Below are positions 41,123 through 50,291 of a DNA stretch of 64,000 bases, piece by piece; the first letter of the stretch is position 1, and each line of letters begins with the position of its first letter. Source of the stretch: Fimbriimonas sp. (GTDB taxonomy: Bacteria; Armatimonadota; Fimbriimonadia; Fimbriimonadales; Fimbriimonadaceae). The notes under the pieces were generated by a model. The model saw only the letters and a list, made by a program, of their open reading frames with translations, was not told where the DNA came from and searched no databases. The stretch covers positions 62,001 through 126,000 of the forward strand of contig JARXAE010000002.1 of NCBI GenBank assembly GCA_029866005.1. Direction: 5' to 3'. A program made the position numbers and the translations under genes.

Positions 41123-42292
41123 CTAACGCAGCGCAACCAGTGCCTGAGCGATATCGGCTTGCAGATCGTCAGGATCTTCCAGACCGCAGAAGAGGCGGAT
41201 AAACCAGCGGGGCTTGTCGTAGTCACAGGGCTTGACGTGCGACGCCACAACTAGGCTCTCAAAGCCACCCCAGGAGATTCCGCGTCCGAACAGCTGGAGC
41301 CGGTTGCAGAATTCCATGACCTTCGCCTTGTCATCTTGAACAGTCTCGAATGAGAACAGTCCAGACGTGCCCTTCATCGTTGACCTAACAAGGTCTCGCT
41401 GGGCAAACGACTCAAGACCCAGGTGGTGAACGACCTTGACCGCTGGCTCTTGCTCCAGCCAGCTTGCGATCTGATTTGCGGCGATCTCATGTTGCTTCAA
41501 TCGAAGCTTCAGGGTTCGAGAACCCTTAGTGAATAGCCACGCCTGGAAAGGTCCCAGCAACGAGCCCATCATCACGACTTCACTGCGGATGAGCTTGTCG
41601 ATGTACGCCGCCGATCCGATGATCGCCCCGCCGGTTGCGTTACTGTGCCCACCGTAGTACTTCGTCAGCGAGTGGATAACAACATCAATCCCAAGGTCCA
41701 GCGGGCGCATGTGGATCGGAGTGTTGTAGGTGCTGTCGATCATCGTGGTGATGCCTCGCGAGCGGGCAAACGTGGCAATCGCCCCCACATCCTGCAAGCG
41801 GAATGTGAGAGATGTTGGGCTCTCTAGATAGATCAGCGATGTGTTGTCACGGCAAGCATCGATAATCGCCTGCGTGTCGCGACCATCCACCATCGTGCAC
41901 TCCACGCCAAAGCGGGCGAGGTAGGTGTTAAGGAGACCGTTTGCGGGGCCGTAGATGCCGTCCACGGCAACAACGTGGGCACCTTGCTTCACGGCGCTCA
42001 TGATCGCGACTGAAACGGCGGTCATTCCTGCCGCAAAGACCTTGCATTTTTCTCCACCCTCAAAATGCGCTAGCTTTGACTCGAGCAGTTCGAGCGTTGG
42101 GTTACTCACCCGGCTGTAGTGGTGAGGCGGTCCACCGGGGTTGTTGTACATGTTTTCCAACAACTCTTCCATCGTGGGGAAGGTGAAAAGGGAGTTCTGA
42201 TAGATCGGTGGAATGACGGCACCGAGGTGCTTCTCATCTTCGCCGAAATGGGCGAGGTCAGTGCCGAAACCGTACGATCCTGGAGCGGGCAT
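41123..42292 (-). CDS. PLP-dependent trans-sulfuration enzyme (cystathionine synthase/lyase family)
   Basis: 389 residues of the Cys/Met metabolism PLP family. Cofactor motifs: AAGMTAVSVAIMS for phosphate binding, DSTYNTP with the Asp, and HSLTKYYGGHSN with Schiff-base Lys211. The members (cystathionine gamma-synthase, beta-lyase, gamma-lyase, homocysteine synthase) cannot be told apart safely here. The ATG at 42292 is seven bases after a CATAAT box. It is convergent with pheA, ten bases apart. Confidence 0.9.
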   Translation of the reverse strand: MPAPGSYGFGTDLAHFGEDEKHLGAVIPPIYQNSLFTFPTMEELLENMYNNPGGPPHHYSRVSNPTLELLESKLAHFEGGEKCKVFAAGMTAVSVAIMSAVKQGAHVVAVDGIYGPANGLLNTYLARFGVECTMVDGRDTQAIIDACRDNTSLIYLESPTSLTFRLQDVGAIATFARSRGITTMIDSTYNTPIHMRPLDLGIDVVIHSLTKYYGGHSNATGGAIIGSAAYIDKLIRSEVVMMGSLLGPFQAWLFTKGSRTLKLRLKQHEIAANQIASWLEQEPAVKVVHHLGLESFAQRDLVRSTMKGTSGLFSFETVQDDKAKVMEFCNRLQLFGRGISWGGFESLVVASHVKPCDYDKPRWFIRLFCGLEDPDDLQADIAQALVALR

Positions 42293-42299
42293 GGACAAG

Positions 42300-42305
42300 A
42301 TTATG
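42300..42305 (-). promoter_or_regulatory. -10 box of the trans-sulfuration gene
   Basis: CATAAT on the minus strand, seven bases before the ATG at 42292. A short palindrome (CAGGCG-TTA-CGCCTG) lies just upstream at 42313-42327. Confidence 0.5.
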
Positions 42306-42359
42306 AAGGATCAGGCGTTACGCCTGCCCAAATTCACTTGCTAACAAGCCACGATGCTT

Positions 42360-42827
42360 TCAGCGCGGAAGACCCGGGAACATTTCGGAGGAGATTCCGC
42401 TCGCAACGACTTTCCACTTCCCACCCTCTTGCTCCATTGGAAGCTCGTACTTCTCGTCATAAGAGCCGCCACTCGCCAGATTCCTTTGGACCTGAAGTGT
42501 TACAGAAGCCGAATTTTCGCTCGACTTTCGAGAAGCACTGATTCGCCAGGCAAACGTGTAGTACTTCCCTGCGGTGTTGACACAGAAATCCCAACTCTTC
42601 TTCAGTTTCTCACGGGAACTCTCAATCTCAGCTGGTTCGGTCTCGCCGATGTAACTCAATTCTGTCAGTTTGTCAACATCATGTTTCGCGAGTGCCGACA
42701 TAAACTGGGCCGCCACCGAAGCCGGCTCCTCTTTAGCAAGGGCGAAGGCTCCTACGACCAGCACGAGCATCAAAATCAGCCCGAGCCACAAAAAATTTAC
42801 TGCACCGCGAATTCGCATTTCCTTCAT
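42360..42827 (-). CDS. Anchored secreted protein, NTF2-like or DUF4878-like
   Basis: 155 residues. A membrane segment at 12-30 and then about 120 residues with an alpha-plus-beta pattern (AAQFMSALAKHDVDKLTELS, later YELPMEQEGGKWKVVASG) similar to NTF2-like DUF4878 domains. Function unknown. Its start is five bases after the preceding gene's stop, so the two are co-transcribed. Confidence 0.65.
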   Translation of the reverse strand: MKEMRIRGAVNFLWLGLILMLVLVVGAFALAKEEPASVAAQFMSALAKHDVDKLTELSYIGETEPAEIESSREKLKKSWDFCVNTAGKYYTFAWRISASRKSSENSASVTLQVQRNLASGGSYDEKYELPMEQEGGKWKVVASGISSEMFPGLPR

Positions 42828-42832
42828 TAAAC

Positions 42833-43306
42833 CTAATTCAAAAAGTTTGCTTGAATGGTTTTGGTCGCATTAAGCTTCCATTCTCGTACTCCGACGGGTT
42901 TTTCAACAACGTACACGATAGGATATCGCTGTCCATTAGCGTGGGAATACACAACCGCAATGCGAACTTCTCGTGGGAATCGATCCGTTTTAGCGAGGCT
43001 GTATCGAGCGCTGTTTTGGAACTCAGTGTAGAGTCCGCTGATCACTCGCATCGCGTAGGGATTTCCTCGTGTGTCCGTCGGGGAGTCTCCTGGATCCTCA
43101 ACCATAAGCCCTCTGATCTCGCTCCATCGCCATTTCTGAATTCCTTTCCCCTCTAGTTGCTCGTCATACATCGACTTAAGGGAGGTGTGGAGCATTCGCA
43201 CGGTGCTCTCGGGCCCGTAATAGCGAAGCGATCCAAAAGTCACCCCAACAACGCATGCCAAAAGGAATGCTGGTAAGAGTGAGGCTTTTGGCACAGTGAA
43301 CTGCAT
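42833..43306 (-). CDS. Secreted protein of unknown function
   Basis: 157 residues with an N-terminal export segment (8-25). The remainder (VRMLHTSLKSMYDEQLEG, then VRIAVVYSHANGQRYPIVYVV) has mixed helix and strand pattern and no motif I recognise. It is the first gene of a two-gene minus-strand unit and is divergent from the DUF1501 gene. Confidence 0.6.
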   Translation of the reverse strand: MQFTVPKASLLPAFLLACVVGVTFGSLRYYGPESTVRMLHTSLKSMYDEQLEGKGIQKWRWSEIRGLMVEDPGDSPTDTRGNPYAMRVISGLYTEFQNSARYSLAKTDRFPREVRIAVVYSHANGQRYPIVYVVEKPVGVREWKLNATKTIQANFLN

Positions 43307-43411
43307 AGAGTGGAATTCAGATTACCAATCTCTGAACTTTTCTTTTTCAACATCGTTTGTTGGGTCAAGGATTCCGAAAATATCCTAGAATAGGACAAGG
43401 TTGTAAATAAG

Positions 43412-44644
43412 ATGAGCGATTTCCTGAGTCGAAGAGATTTGATCAAGCATGGCGGCATGATCGCCGTCGGTCTGGCTGCACCCCGATGGCTTTCCACGAT
43501 TGCGGAAGCTGATGTTGCCCGAGTAGCCCAAGGGGGGAAAATCTCCTCGGATACCGTCCTCGTTGTCTGCCAACTTTCCGGTGGAAACGACGGACTCAAC
43601 ACCGTTGTTCCTTACGCTGACTCCTTGTACTACAAGTCACGACCAACGCTTGCTCACAAAGAAGATGTGGTCCTCAAAATTAATGAGCAACTTGGCTTCC
43701 ACCCCAATATGAAGGGTGTTCACGGCCTCTACAAGCAAGGCAAGGTTGCCGTCATCCAAAACGTTGGCTACCCTAAGCCTAACCGATCGCACTTTAAGTC
43801 GATGGACATCTGGCAATCCGCTTCTCCAGACGACAAGATGAAGCATGGCTGGCTGGGACGACACGTCGACAGTAAGCTGCGCAATGGTGCAGTAAATCCG
43901 GTCATGACCCTTGGACTCTCTACCGAGAAACCACTCGCTCTATCCGGAGAGAAAGCTTCCATTCCTTGCTTCGCTTCGCTTGCAGACGTTCAGAACATGC
44001 TGGGCGACAAAGACTCCGAGAGAATGCTGCGGGAAATCCAAGGCGCCGATGCGATGATGGATTCACCAACTCGCGTTGTGCAGCAGGCAAACAAGTCCGC
44101 ACTCGATGCAATGTCGGTTCTTTCCAAGCAACTCTCGACCTTTACTCCGAAGCAGACCTATGGAGACGATGCCTTCGGAAAGGGCTTTAAGCAGATTTCT
44201 CAGCTCATCGGAGCTTCTCCGGCGACTCGAGTCGTCTATTTCTCGGCCGGTGGATTCGACACTCATGCCCGACAGATCGATGCTCACGGAAAGTTGATGG
44301 AGAATTTCAGCAACGCGGTCACCGCATTCCAAACGGAAATGGAGGCAATCGGCAAAGCCGACAAAGTCATCGTTCTCGTCTTCTCTGAGTTTGGTCGACG
44401 AGTCACGGAGAACGCCTCGCAAGGAACTGACCACGGAGCGGCTGGTTCGATGTTCGTCATCGGTTCGAAGATCAAGGGCGGCGTTTACGGTGGCTCACCA
44501 AACCTGACTGACCTGCAAGATGGCGACATCAAGTACAAGATCGACTTCCGCGAAGTTTATGCGGCCGCGCTTGATAACTGGATGGGTGGCGACAGCGAAC
44601 TGGTTCTCGGACAGAAGTTCAGCCCGCTAGCCATCATCAAGTGA
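43412..44644 (+). CDS. DUF1501 Tat-exported protein
   Basis: 410 residues. The N-terminus is a twin-arginine signal, SRRDLIKHGG, followed by a hydrophobic stretch. The body has DUF1501 features of alkaline phosphatase-like fold: VLVVCQLSGGNDGLNTVVPY, YFSAGGFDTHARQ, VFSEFGRRVTENASQGTDHG. These proteins are common next to DUF1800 genes, but none is present here. A -10-like TAGAAT lies at 43386-43391 with a short leader. A terminator follows. Confidence 0.88.
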   Translation: MSDFLSRRDLIKHGGMIAVGLAAPRWLSTIAEADVARVAQGGKISSDTVLVVCQLSGGNDGLNTVVPYADSLYYKSRPTLAHKEDVVLKINEQLGFHPNMKGVHGLYKQGKVAVIQNVGYPKPNRSHFKSMDIWQSASPDDKMKHGWLGRHVDSKLRNGAVNPVMTLGLSTEKPLALSGEKASIPCFASLADVQNMLGDKDSERMLREIQGADAMMDSPTRVVQQANKSALDAMSVLSKQLSTFTPKQTYGDDAFGKGFKQISQLIGASPATRVVYFSAGGFDTHARQIDAHGKLMENFSNAVTAFQTEMEAIGKADKVIVLVFSEFGRRVTENASQGTDHGAAGSMFVIGSKIKGGVYGGSPNLTDLQDGDIKYKIDFREVYAAALDNWMGGDSELVLGQKFSPLAIIK

Positions 44645-44646
44645 CG

Positions 44647-44687
44647 AAAAAATCCCCTCTTTCTCTCTGAGCAAGAGGGGATTTTTT
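44647..44687 (+). terminator. Intrinsic terminator of the DUF1501 gene
   Basis: AATCCCCTCTT pairs with AAGAGGGGATT around an 11-base loop, followed by TTTT; the A-run on the other side could end the convergent DUF1080 transcript too. Confidence 0.85.
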
Positions 44688-44704
44688 GATCCGGCGATTC
44701 CGCT

Positions 44705-45361
44705 TTACTTGACCTGCGTCAGTAACAGCTTCCGAAATTCGACTTCAGCTCCCTCGGCCTGGATTGCGATTTGACCTTTTCTGGCGGTGCAGTTCGTTCC
44801 TTCATTCACGACAACGTTGTTCACCCAGACTTTTACCGAAGAGCCCATGCATTCGATTTTCATCGTATTCCATTCGCCTAGCGGTTTCTCCGTTCCGTCC
44901 GTCAAGTTTTTCACCCGGCGCCCCTTACCTTCGGTCACGCCCCAGTTCGCCTTCGGACCGCGACGTGCCTCCATGTCGGGAACCGTCACATCTTCGCCGA
45001 TGCACCAGAAGTCGCCAGCGTCGCCGCTCTGCATCTGAACCTCGAGTGACTGGGGGAACATCCCGTAGAGCATGCGCGGCTTGGAGGCATGTACCAAAAC
45101 TCCACAGTTACCTGGCTTGTTTGAAAAGCGATACTCAATTTCCAGCCGGTAGTTCTCGTACTGCCGATCTGTGATGAGATGCCCACCTGGCGTCCCCAGG
45201 CTGACTAGCAAACCGTCACGGACGACGAACGGCATTCTCGCCCCCTTGTTGTTATCCATTTCCGGCACGTCCGCGTGCCAGCCCTTCAGATCTTTTCCGT
45301 TGAACAACGAAAGCTTCACCTCGGGCATGAACACCAGAGCAGCGGCGATCAGAGTCGTCAT
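44705..45361 (-). CDS. DUF1080 (3-keto-disaccharide hydrolase-like) secreted protein
   Basis: 218 residues: a short signal peptide, then the LamG-like DUF1080 domain that starts at VKLSLFNGKDLKGWHAD and has LEIEYRFSNKPGNCGVLVHA and WNTMKIECMGSSVKVWVNN. Members bind or cleave glycosides. It is close to a GH43 gene on the same strand, suggesting a role in polysaccharide use. The ATG is six bases after a TAGAAT box. Confidence 0.88.
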   Translation of the reverse strand: MTTLIAAALVFMPEVKLSLFNGKDLKGWHADVPEMDNNKGARMPFVVRDGLLVSLGTPGGHLITDRQYENYRLEIEYRFSNKPGNCGVLVHASKPRMLYGMFPQSLEVQMQSGDAGDFWCIGEDVTVPDMEARRGPKANWGVTEGKGRRVKNLTDGTEKPLGEWNTMKIECMGSSVKVWVNNVVVNEGTNCTARKGQIAIQAEGAEVEFRKLLLTQVK

Positions 45362-45367
45362 GCTCTC

Positions 45368-45373
45368 ATTCTA
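45368..45373 (-). promoter_or_regulatory. -10 box of the DUF1080 gene
   Basis: TAGAAT on the minus strand, six bases before the ATG at 45361 and between that gene and the GH43 stop at 45386. Confidence 0.5.
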
Positions 45374-45385
45374 GCTCACGATTTG

Positions 45386-46903
45386 CTAGCTGCCGATCCG
45401 GAAGAAGTCAAAATCCGCCGACCCCCCGGACTCCTTAGTAGCCCAGTTGAACAGCCCAAATCGACAACCCATGAAGTGGCTTAGCTCGTACCTCAAACGG
45501 ATCGGCTGCCCCAAATCCAGCCAGCGCTTCCCGTCAAGCGAGTACGCAAACGAGCACAGATCAACCTGTTTGCGGAAGTCGCAGGTCATCCTTAGGTAGA
45601 TCTCGGAGCCAGAAATCGGCACTGCCGTAACGACTTCCGGATTGCCCGAAGTAGCGGAAGCCATCACAACCTCTCGGACGTCCCCCATCCGCCGAACCCC
45701 TGCGTACCCGTATTTGCCCATCAGCGCCACCAACCCCGCGGTATCCCCATCTTTGAGCTGAGAGAAATCCAGCTTCACTGTCCCCGTGCAAGTCGGGCCA
45801 AATGTGCGCTGGGTCAGAGTGTTTCGCGCTTGGGTGACTTCAGTGGCTACCCCACCTGTTCGCAGCCGGAGCCATCCTGGACGATCACCGAGAGACCAGA
45901 GAGAGGAGTCTGGGTTATGGTTCCATTGCCATTCGATCCCGAGCTTCTTTCCGCGAAACTCGTCGGATCGAACGATTCCCTTCAAATCTCTTTGCGCCGC
46001 CAAGAGAGCTGCATCGACGGGAATCTTTGCTCCAGGTCCGACGACCGGCCAACCATCTTCCCAGCGCATCGGCAAGATGTACGGAATGCGACCTACCGCA
46101 CCGCGATCTCCGAATAGATATGTATACCAACGCCCATCTGGCGTATCCACGATTCCGCCCTGGGCGATGCCCTGATCCGCTAAGAAGACTCTTCCTTCGT
46201 AAGGTCCGAGCAATGAGTCGGCACGGTGGACGACCTGTGTGCGAATTCCGCCTCGGGGCCAAACGATGTTGAACAGGTAGTACTTACCGTTGACCTTGAA
46301 CAGTTGGGACCCCTCACCCATGAGCCCCGCCTTTGCGCCCGTCGGCGCGGCAGCGTCCTGAATCAAGACCTGATCTACTCCCCCTGGTTTCAGCCCACTC
46401 AGGTCGTCTTTCAGCTCTTGAATCCTGATCTTGCCGACGCCATGAATGAGGAATGCCTTTCCGGCATCAAACACCAAGGAATGGTCGTGCACTCCTGGTG
46501 AGAACTCAATCTTCTTCCACGGTCCTTTGTCCGGCGTCTTGGTCGAAAAGATGTAGGTCTTGTTCGTCGTATTGCTGAACGTTGAACAGTAGAAGACTCC
46601 TTCATGGAACCGCAATGAGCTTGCCCAGGTTCCCTTCCCGTATTCGTTCTTTCCATCGGCGAGGTCCTGCCGAGGGCTACTCCCAAGGTTGTCGTAGCAG
46701 TAGCTGACGGTTCGCCAGTTCACCAGGTCGCGCGATTTCATGATTGGCACGCCGGGGTTCATGTGCATTGTGGTGCTGCTCATGTAGTAGTCTCGGCCGA
46801 CGCGAACTACCGAGATGTCGGGGACATCCGCCCAGATTGTTGGCGCGGGAACAACTGGTTTCTGGCTCATTGCTGCGTAGGCGAGAAGAGTAAGCATTCT
46901 CAT
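45386..46903 (-). CDS. Secreted GH43-type glycosidase with C-terminal beta-sandwich
   Basis: 505 residues. After a short signal peptide the five-blade GH43 domain begins with WADVPDISVVRVGRDYYM, containing the base Asp; HDHSLVFD and MGEGSQLFKVNGKYYL supply the other Asp and the acid Glu. The C-terminal 200 residues are a concanavalin-like domain common to GH43 beta-xylosidases and arabinofuranosidases. Substrate is probably xylan- or arabinan-derived, not certain. I chose ATG 46903, five bases after a TAAACT box. Confidence 0.88.
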   Translation of the reverse strand: MRMLTLLAYAAMSQKPVVPAPTIWADVPDISVVRVGRDYYMSSTTMHMNPGVPIMKSRDLVNWRTVSYCYDNLGSSPRQDLADGKNEYGKGTWASSLRFHEGVFYCSTFSNTTNKTYIFSTKTPDKGPWKKIEFSPGVHDHSLVFDAGKAFLIHGVGKIRIQELKDDLSGLKPGGVDQVLIQDAAAPTGAKAGLMGEGSQLFKVNGKYYLFNIVWPRGGIRTQVVHRADSLLGPYEGRVFLADQGIAQGGIVDTPDGRWYTYLFGDRGAVGRIPYILPMRWEDGWPVVGPGAKIPVDAALLAAQRDLKGIVRSDEFRGKKLGIEWQWNHNPDSSLWSLGDRPGWLRLRTGGVATEVTQARNTLTQRTFGPTCTGTVKLDFSQLKDGDTAGLVALMGKYGYAGVRRMGDVREVVMASATSGNPEVVTAVPISGSEIYLRMTCDFRKQVDLCSFAYSLDGKRWLDLGQPIRLRYELSHFMGCRFGLFNWATKESGGSADFDFFRIGS

Positions 46904-46908
46904 GTGCG

Positions 46909-46914
46909 AGTTTA
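46909..46914 (-). promoter_or_regulatory. -10 box of the GH43 gene
   Basis: TAAACT on the minus strand, five bases before the ATG at 46903; too close for a ribosome site. Confidence 0.4.
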
Positions 46915-46991
46915 CATCGCCGTTTTGCAACCTGCGATACTCAGCAAAGTATGTTCAGCATCGGTTCGACCGAGGCAGGGACGAAAACAAC

Positions 46992-48044
46992 TTAGAAATT
47001 GATCGCCGGAGTTAGCTGCTCACTTGTCCCATTGGGCAGGCGAACCTGAATAAAGAGCACTAATCCGATTCCGATTTCCTTGAAAGCGGATTGTTGAAGA
47101 ATGCGGTCAATTTGCTTGGCTCCTACACGATTTTGTTCAAGATTGAACTTGAGGGTTTCACGAAACCTTGCTATTTCTCTCTCTGATGGGATGCCAGCTT
47201 GGCCGTTTGGAAATCGGAATTTATCGATCCTATTTAGTCGCTGATAGAGTTCGGTCGATTGTCGTCTGAGTTCCGCACGAAAGATCTCTTTGGATTCTTT
47301 GACTGTCTCATAAAGGGTGCGAGTAACTTGACTCGCATCGGTCTTGCCAGTCTCCAAGGCGTTCATCTGGACCTGGTAACCCCGATACTGACTAAAACTC
47401 CGGACGAGCAAATTCGTGTCCGATAGTGCTATCTGAGCGCATGGGAGAGACTTAGCTTTCGATTCTTGTTGCGTAGTACGGTCAAATGTTTTTCGAAGGT
47501 TTTGAACACGAGACTGAAGATACTCCTTCCGGTCAGACTCATTCATCGCGTCAATATCAGGCGAAGCGATCACCGTAAACTCCCCAAAATCTTTACTTGT
47601 AAAGGTTACAAACTGACGCGGGAGCATCTCGAGCTCGCCTGTTAGCCACATGTTAACTTCCTTCGCATCCACGCGCATTTCCTGGGCAATGATCTCTTGA
47701 AGATAAATCCGCGATTCGGATTCCAATTCGCCTACTGTAAGTGGTTCCCTTGCATCATGTTGAACCACTTGAGCAATTAGTTTGTATGCTGCGGCAACCT
47801 CCTGCAATTCAGGAGCCGATTTTCTGACAACGTAGGCCACGCTACCGACCCGTCGAACAAATGTTTGGTCATTCAGTTTGTGAATAGCAGGCTTGTCTGG
47901 ATAGCCCCTGATAGTCTTCGATTCCTCGAGAGTAAATCGAAATCTCTCATTTGGGGCGGTCGCGGCGACGATCTCAGGATTCCAAGATGAAAATGCTACA
48001 GTAGGCAGGATTAGGTGCGTGATTCCGTGTACTAATGGGATCAC
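46992..48044 (-). CDS. Exported protein of unknown function
   Basis: 350 residues from a GTG at 48044 that overlaps the stop of the broken upstream frame (GTGA), with GGAG nine bases before it. The N-terminus (IPLVHGITHLILPTVAFSS) is an export segment. Residues 120-190 are Glu-rich and helical (SESRIYLQEIIAQEMRVDAKEVNMWL in part), and later stretches are helical too. No family recognised. A TTG at 48059 is an alternative start. Confidence 0.6.
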   Translation of the reverse strand: MIPLVHGITHLILPTVAFSSWNPEIVAATAPNERFRFTLEESKTIRGYPDKPAIHKLNDQTFVRRVGSVAYVVRKSAPELQEVAAAYKLIAQVVQHDAREPLTVGELESESRIYLQEIIAQEMRVDAKEVNMWLTGELEMLPRQFVTFTSKDFGEFTVIASPDIDAMNESDRKEYLQSRVQNLRKTFDRTTQQESKAKSLPCAQIALSDTNLLVRSFSQYRGYQVQMNALETGKTDASQVTRTLYETVKESKEIFRAELRRQSTELYQRLNRIDKFRFPNGQAGIPSEREIARFRETLKFNLEQNRVGAKQIDRILQQSAFKEIGIGLVLFIQVRLPNGTSEQLTPAINF

Positions 48045-48457
48045 TTCTCGAAACTCCAAACAATTGTTAGTGAATCACGCCGGTGCACCGAGTTGTCGGC
48101 TATACGAAACCAGCTTTCGTAGCCATTCCAAGTCTCCTTGGAAATAAATGATTTTCTTGGCCCCATCAGTGATTCTACCTCTGAAGAAATTTCAAAGGGG
48201 CACTGAACCCCCGACGTTACTGGCCAAATGTTCATCCACCATGGATTAAAAGTTTCGGACCACGCACAGGGCTCGTTTGAGCCAGTGATCTTGTAGAGAT
48301 TAGTTCTCTTCTCTGTCGTCCCGCTTGCAACGGAAATATACGTTTCATTGTAACTGTAACTCTACATCGGAAGGCTCACAATCAGCCTATAAGGGTCTTG
48401 GTCAAGAGTAGCAGTCAAAGTGAAAGGGAATAGTGGCACCGTCAAGAATCCGAACAT
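48041..48457 (-). pseudogene. Secreted protein frame broken by an in-frame TAG
   Basis: From an ATG at 48457 the frame encodes a signal peptide-like start (FGFLTVPLFPFTLTAT), is interrupted by a TAG at 48362-48364 after 31 codons, and then continues open for 106 codons (YNETYISVASGTT, WNGYESWFRIADNS) to a stop at 48041. A TATTCT box lies nine bases upstream of the ATG, and the downstream gene overlaps the final stop by GTGA, as in an intact operon. This looks like a recent nonsense mutation or a sequencing error. The product family is unknown. Confidence 0.55.
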
Positions 48458-48466
48458 GACTAAACC

Positions 48467-48472
48467 AGAATA
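48467..48472 (-). promoter_or_regulatory. -10 box of the broken gene
   Basis: TATTCT on the minus strand, nine bases before the ATG at 48457. Confidence 0.35.
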
Positions 48473-48581
48473 ACCCAGAAAGTGTGAAACAGGGTTTTAG
48501 AAATTGTTAATAGTGATGCACGAACTGCCCGTTACTATTCCGATAGATCTTCTTTCGAGAACACTTGAGTCGGAAGCAAAA

Positions 48582-48612
48582 ACGCCTCTAGGTCTTGATG
48601 ACCTAGAGGCGT
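48582..48612. terminator. Terminator of the rpsB-tsf operon
   Basis: ACGCCTCTAGGTC pairs with GACCTAGAGGCGT (13 base pairs) around TTGAT. On the minus strand it is followed by TTTTT, 25 bases after the tsf stop; a T-run also follows on the plus strand, so it is bidirectional. Confidence 0.88.
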
Positions 48613-48636
48613 CTATTTTTCATTCTCACTACCAGG

Positions 48637-49440
48637 TTACTGACCGACGCCGACGAGTTTGAACGCGGTAATCGTCGTTCCCTTGGCTTCTTGAGCCAAG
48701 AACTGGGCGACTGTCATGCCGGCGTCCTTGTAGAAAGGCTGCTCGAGAAGAACAGCTTCCTTGATGAACTCCTTGTTGACGCGGCCCTTCGCCATGTTCT
48801 CGGCGATGTTGGCGGGCTTGCCTTCGTTGAGAGCGCGCTGGTACTGAGTTTGATACTCGGAATCCAGAAGCTCTTGGGAAAGATCGTCCTTCGATACAAC
48901 CTGGGGCTTGATCGCGGCAATGTGCACTGCGATCTGGCGAATTGCTTCGCTACCCGCGTTGTCTCCGGTGGAGACGACATAGGTTCCGATGGTTCCGTCG
49001 TGGTGTCGGTAGAACGAGATTGGAGCGTCGGCGGTGACCTTTTCGGCCAACTTGACTTCGCAGTTCTCGCGGAACATGGCAACCACATCGACCGCGAATT
49101 CCTTCTTCGCTTCTTCGCTCAACGTTCCTTCGGCGAGAGCCTTGGCGGCCAGTTCGGCAACCTTAGCTTGGAAGTTCTCGTTGTTCGAAACGAAGTCGGT
49201 TTCAGATTCGATGACGGCAACTCCGAGTTCGCAACCGCACTCGCTGGCGGCAAATGCCACTGCGCCTGCGTTGGTCGCTCGTCCGGCCTTCTTTCCTGCC
49301 GAAGCTTTGCCCTTCTCTCGAAGGACCTGCTTGGCTTTCTCCATATCACCGTCGGCTTCATCCAGAGCTGCTTTGCACTCCATCATCGGCGCGTCGGTTT
49401 CTTCGCGGAGCTTCTTAACGTCTTGTGCTGTATAAGCCAT
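48637..49440 (-). CDS. tsf: Translation elongation factor Ts
   Basis: Nucleotide exchange factor for EF-Tu, 267 residues. The N-terminal UBA-like domain reads AQDVKKLREETDAPMMECKAAL, and the core has ESETDFVSNNENFQAK, the conserved T-D-F-V-x-x-N motif. It follows rpsB by two bases in the usual order rpsB-tsf and is closed by a strong terminator. Start ATG 49440. Confidence 0.97.
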   Translation of the reverse strand: MAYTAQDVKKLREETDAPMMECKAALDEADGDMEKAKQVLREKGKASAGKKAGRATNAGAVAFAASECGCELGVAVIESETDFVSNNENFQAKVAELAAKALAEGTLSEEAKKEFAVDVVAMFRENCEVKLAEKVTADAPISFYRHHDGTIGTYVVSTGDNAGSEAIRQIAVHIAAIKPQVVSKDDLSQELLDSEYQTQYQRALNEGKPANIAENMAKGRVNKEFIKEAVLLEQPFYKDAGMTVAQFLAQEAKGTTITAFKLVGVGQ

Positions 49441-49442
49441 TC

Positions 49443-50258
49443 TTACTTGCCTTCCTTATCGGCACCAAATGCCTTCAGGAGCTCGTCGTCCACCTGGATT
49501 GGAGCTTCGCCCATTTCGGCCAGCTCTTCATCGGTGACGTCATCGGAAAGGAATCCTTCGGTGACGGCATCGCTGAGAGGTCGAGCTTCGAGAATCGCTT
49601 CGCTCATCTTCTGGGTAACGAGTCGGATCGCTCGGATCGCGTCGTCGTTGCCAGGAATGATCACGTCGGCCATCTCTGGGTCGCAGTTGGTGTCAACAAT
49701 AGCTACCACAGGAATGTTAAGCTTTCGTGCTTCGGCAACGGCGATTGCTTCCTTGTTGAGGTCGACAACGAACATGACGCCGGGCATTCCGGTCATGTTT
49801 CGGATTCCGCCGAGGAATCGCTGGAGCTCGTCGCGCTCGGTTCGTCGCTGAAGGGCTTCCTTCTTTGGAAGTCGCTCGAAGTAGCCGTCGGCTTCCATTC
49901 GGTCAAGTTCCTTGAGTCGCTGGATTCGGAGGGAAATCGTCTTCCAGTTGGTCAAGGTTCCGCCGAGCCATCGCTCGGAGACGAAGTACTGACCGCTTCG
50001 CTCAGCTGCTTCTTTTACAGCGGCTTGGGCTTGCTTCTTGGTACCAACGAAGAGGACGGTTCCGCCGTCTTCGACGATCTTCTTCACGAAGTTGAGGGCA
50101 TCCTCAAACAACTTGATTGTTTGGTGGAGGTCCAGGATGTAAATGCCGTTTCGGGCGCCGTAGATGTATCGCTTCATCTTGGGGTTCCAGCGGCGGGTTT
50201 GGTGCCCAAAGTGCACGCCGGATTCCAAGAGCTCTTTCATGCTCAGTTCAACTGCCAT
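49443..50258 (-). CDS. rpsB: Ribosomal protein S2
   Basis: Small-subunit protein uS2, 271 residues. Family blocks: [20 protein letters not shown] at the N-terminus, [27 protein letters not shown] and [18 protein letters not shown]-terminal acidic tail of about 35 residues ([19 protein letters not shown]) goes beyond the core. A leader of about 120 bases with two hairpins precedes it. The ribosome site is weak (GGA nine bases upstream). Confidence 0.97.
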   Translation of the reverse strand: MAVELSMKELLESGVHFGHQTRRWNPKMKRYIYGARNGIYILDLHQTIKLFEDALNFVKKIVEDGGTVLFVGTKKQAQAAVKEAAERSGQYFVSERWLGGTLTNWKTISLRIQRLKELDRMEADGYFERLPKKEALQRRTERDELQRFLGGIRNMTGMPGVMFVVDLNKEAIAVAEARKLNIPVVAIVDTNCDPEMADVIIPGNDDAIRAIRLVTQKMSEAILEARPLSDAVTEGFLSDDVTDEELAEMGEAPIQVDDELLKAFGADKEGK

Positions 50259-50291
50259 ATTAGTTTCCAGGTTTCATCCTCCGGAATCGCT

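Noticed and set aside
42313-42327. Palindrome CAGGCG-TTA-CGCCTG as a terminator
   Set aside because: Stem of six base pairs with no T-run; too weak to call.
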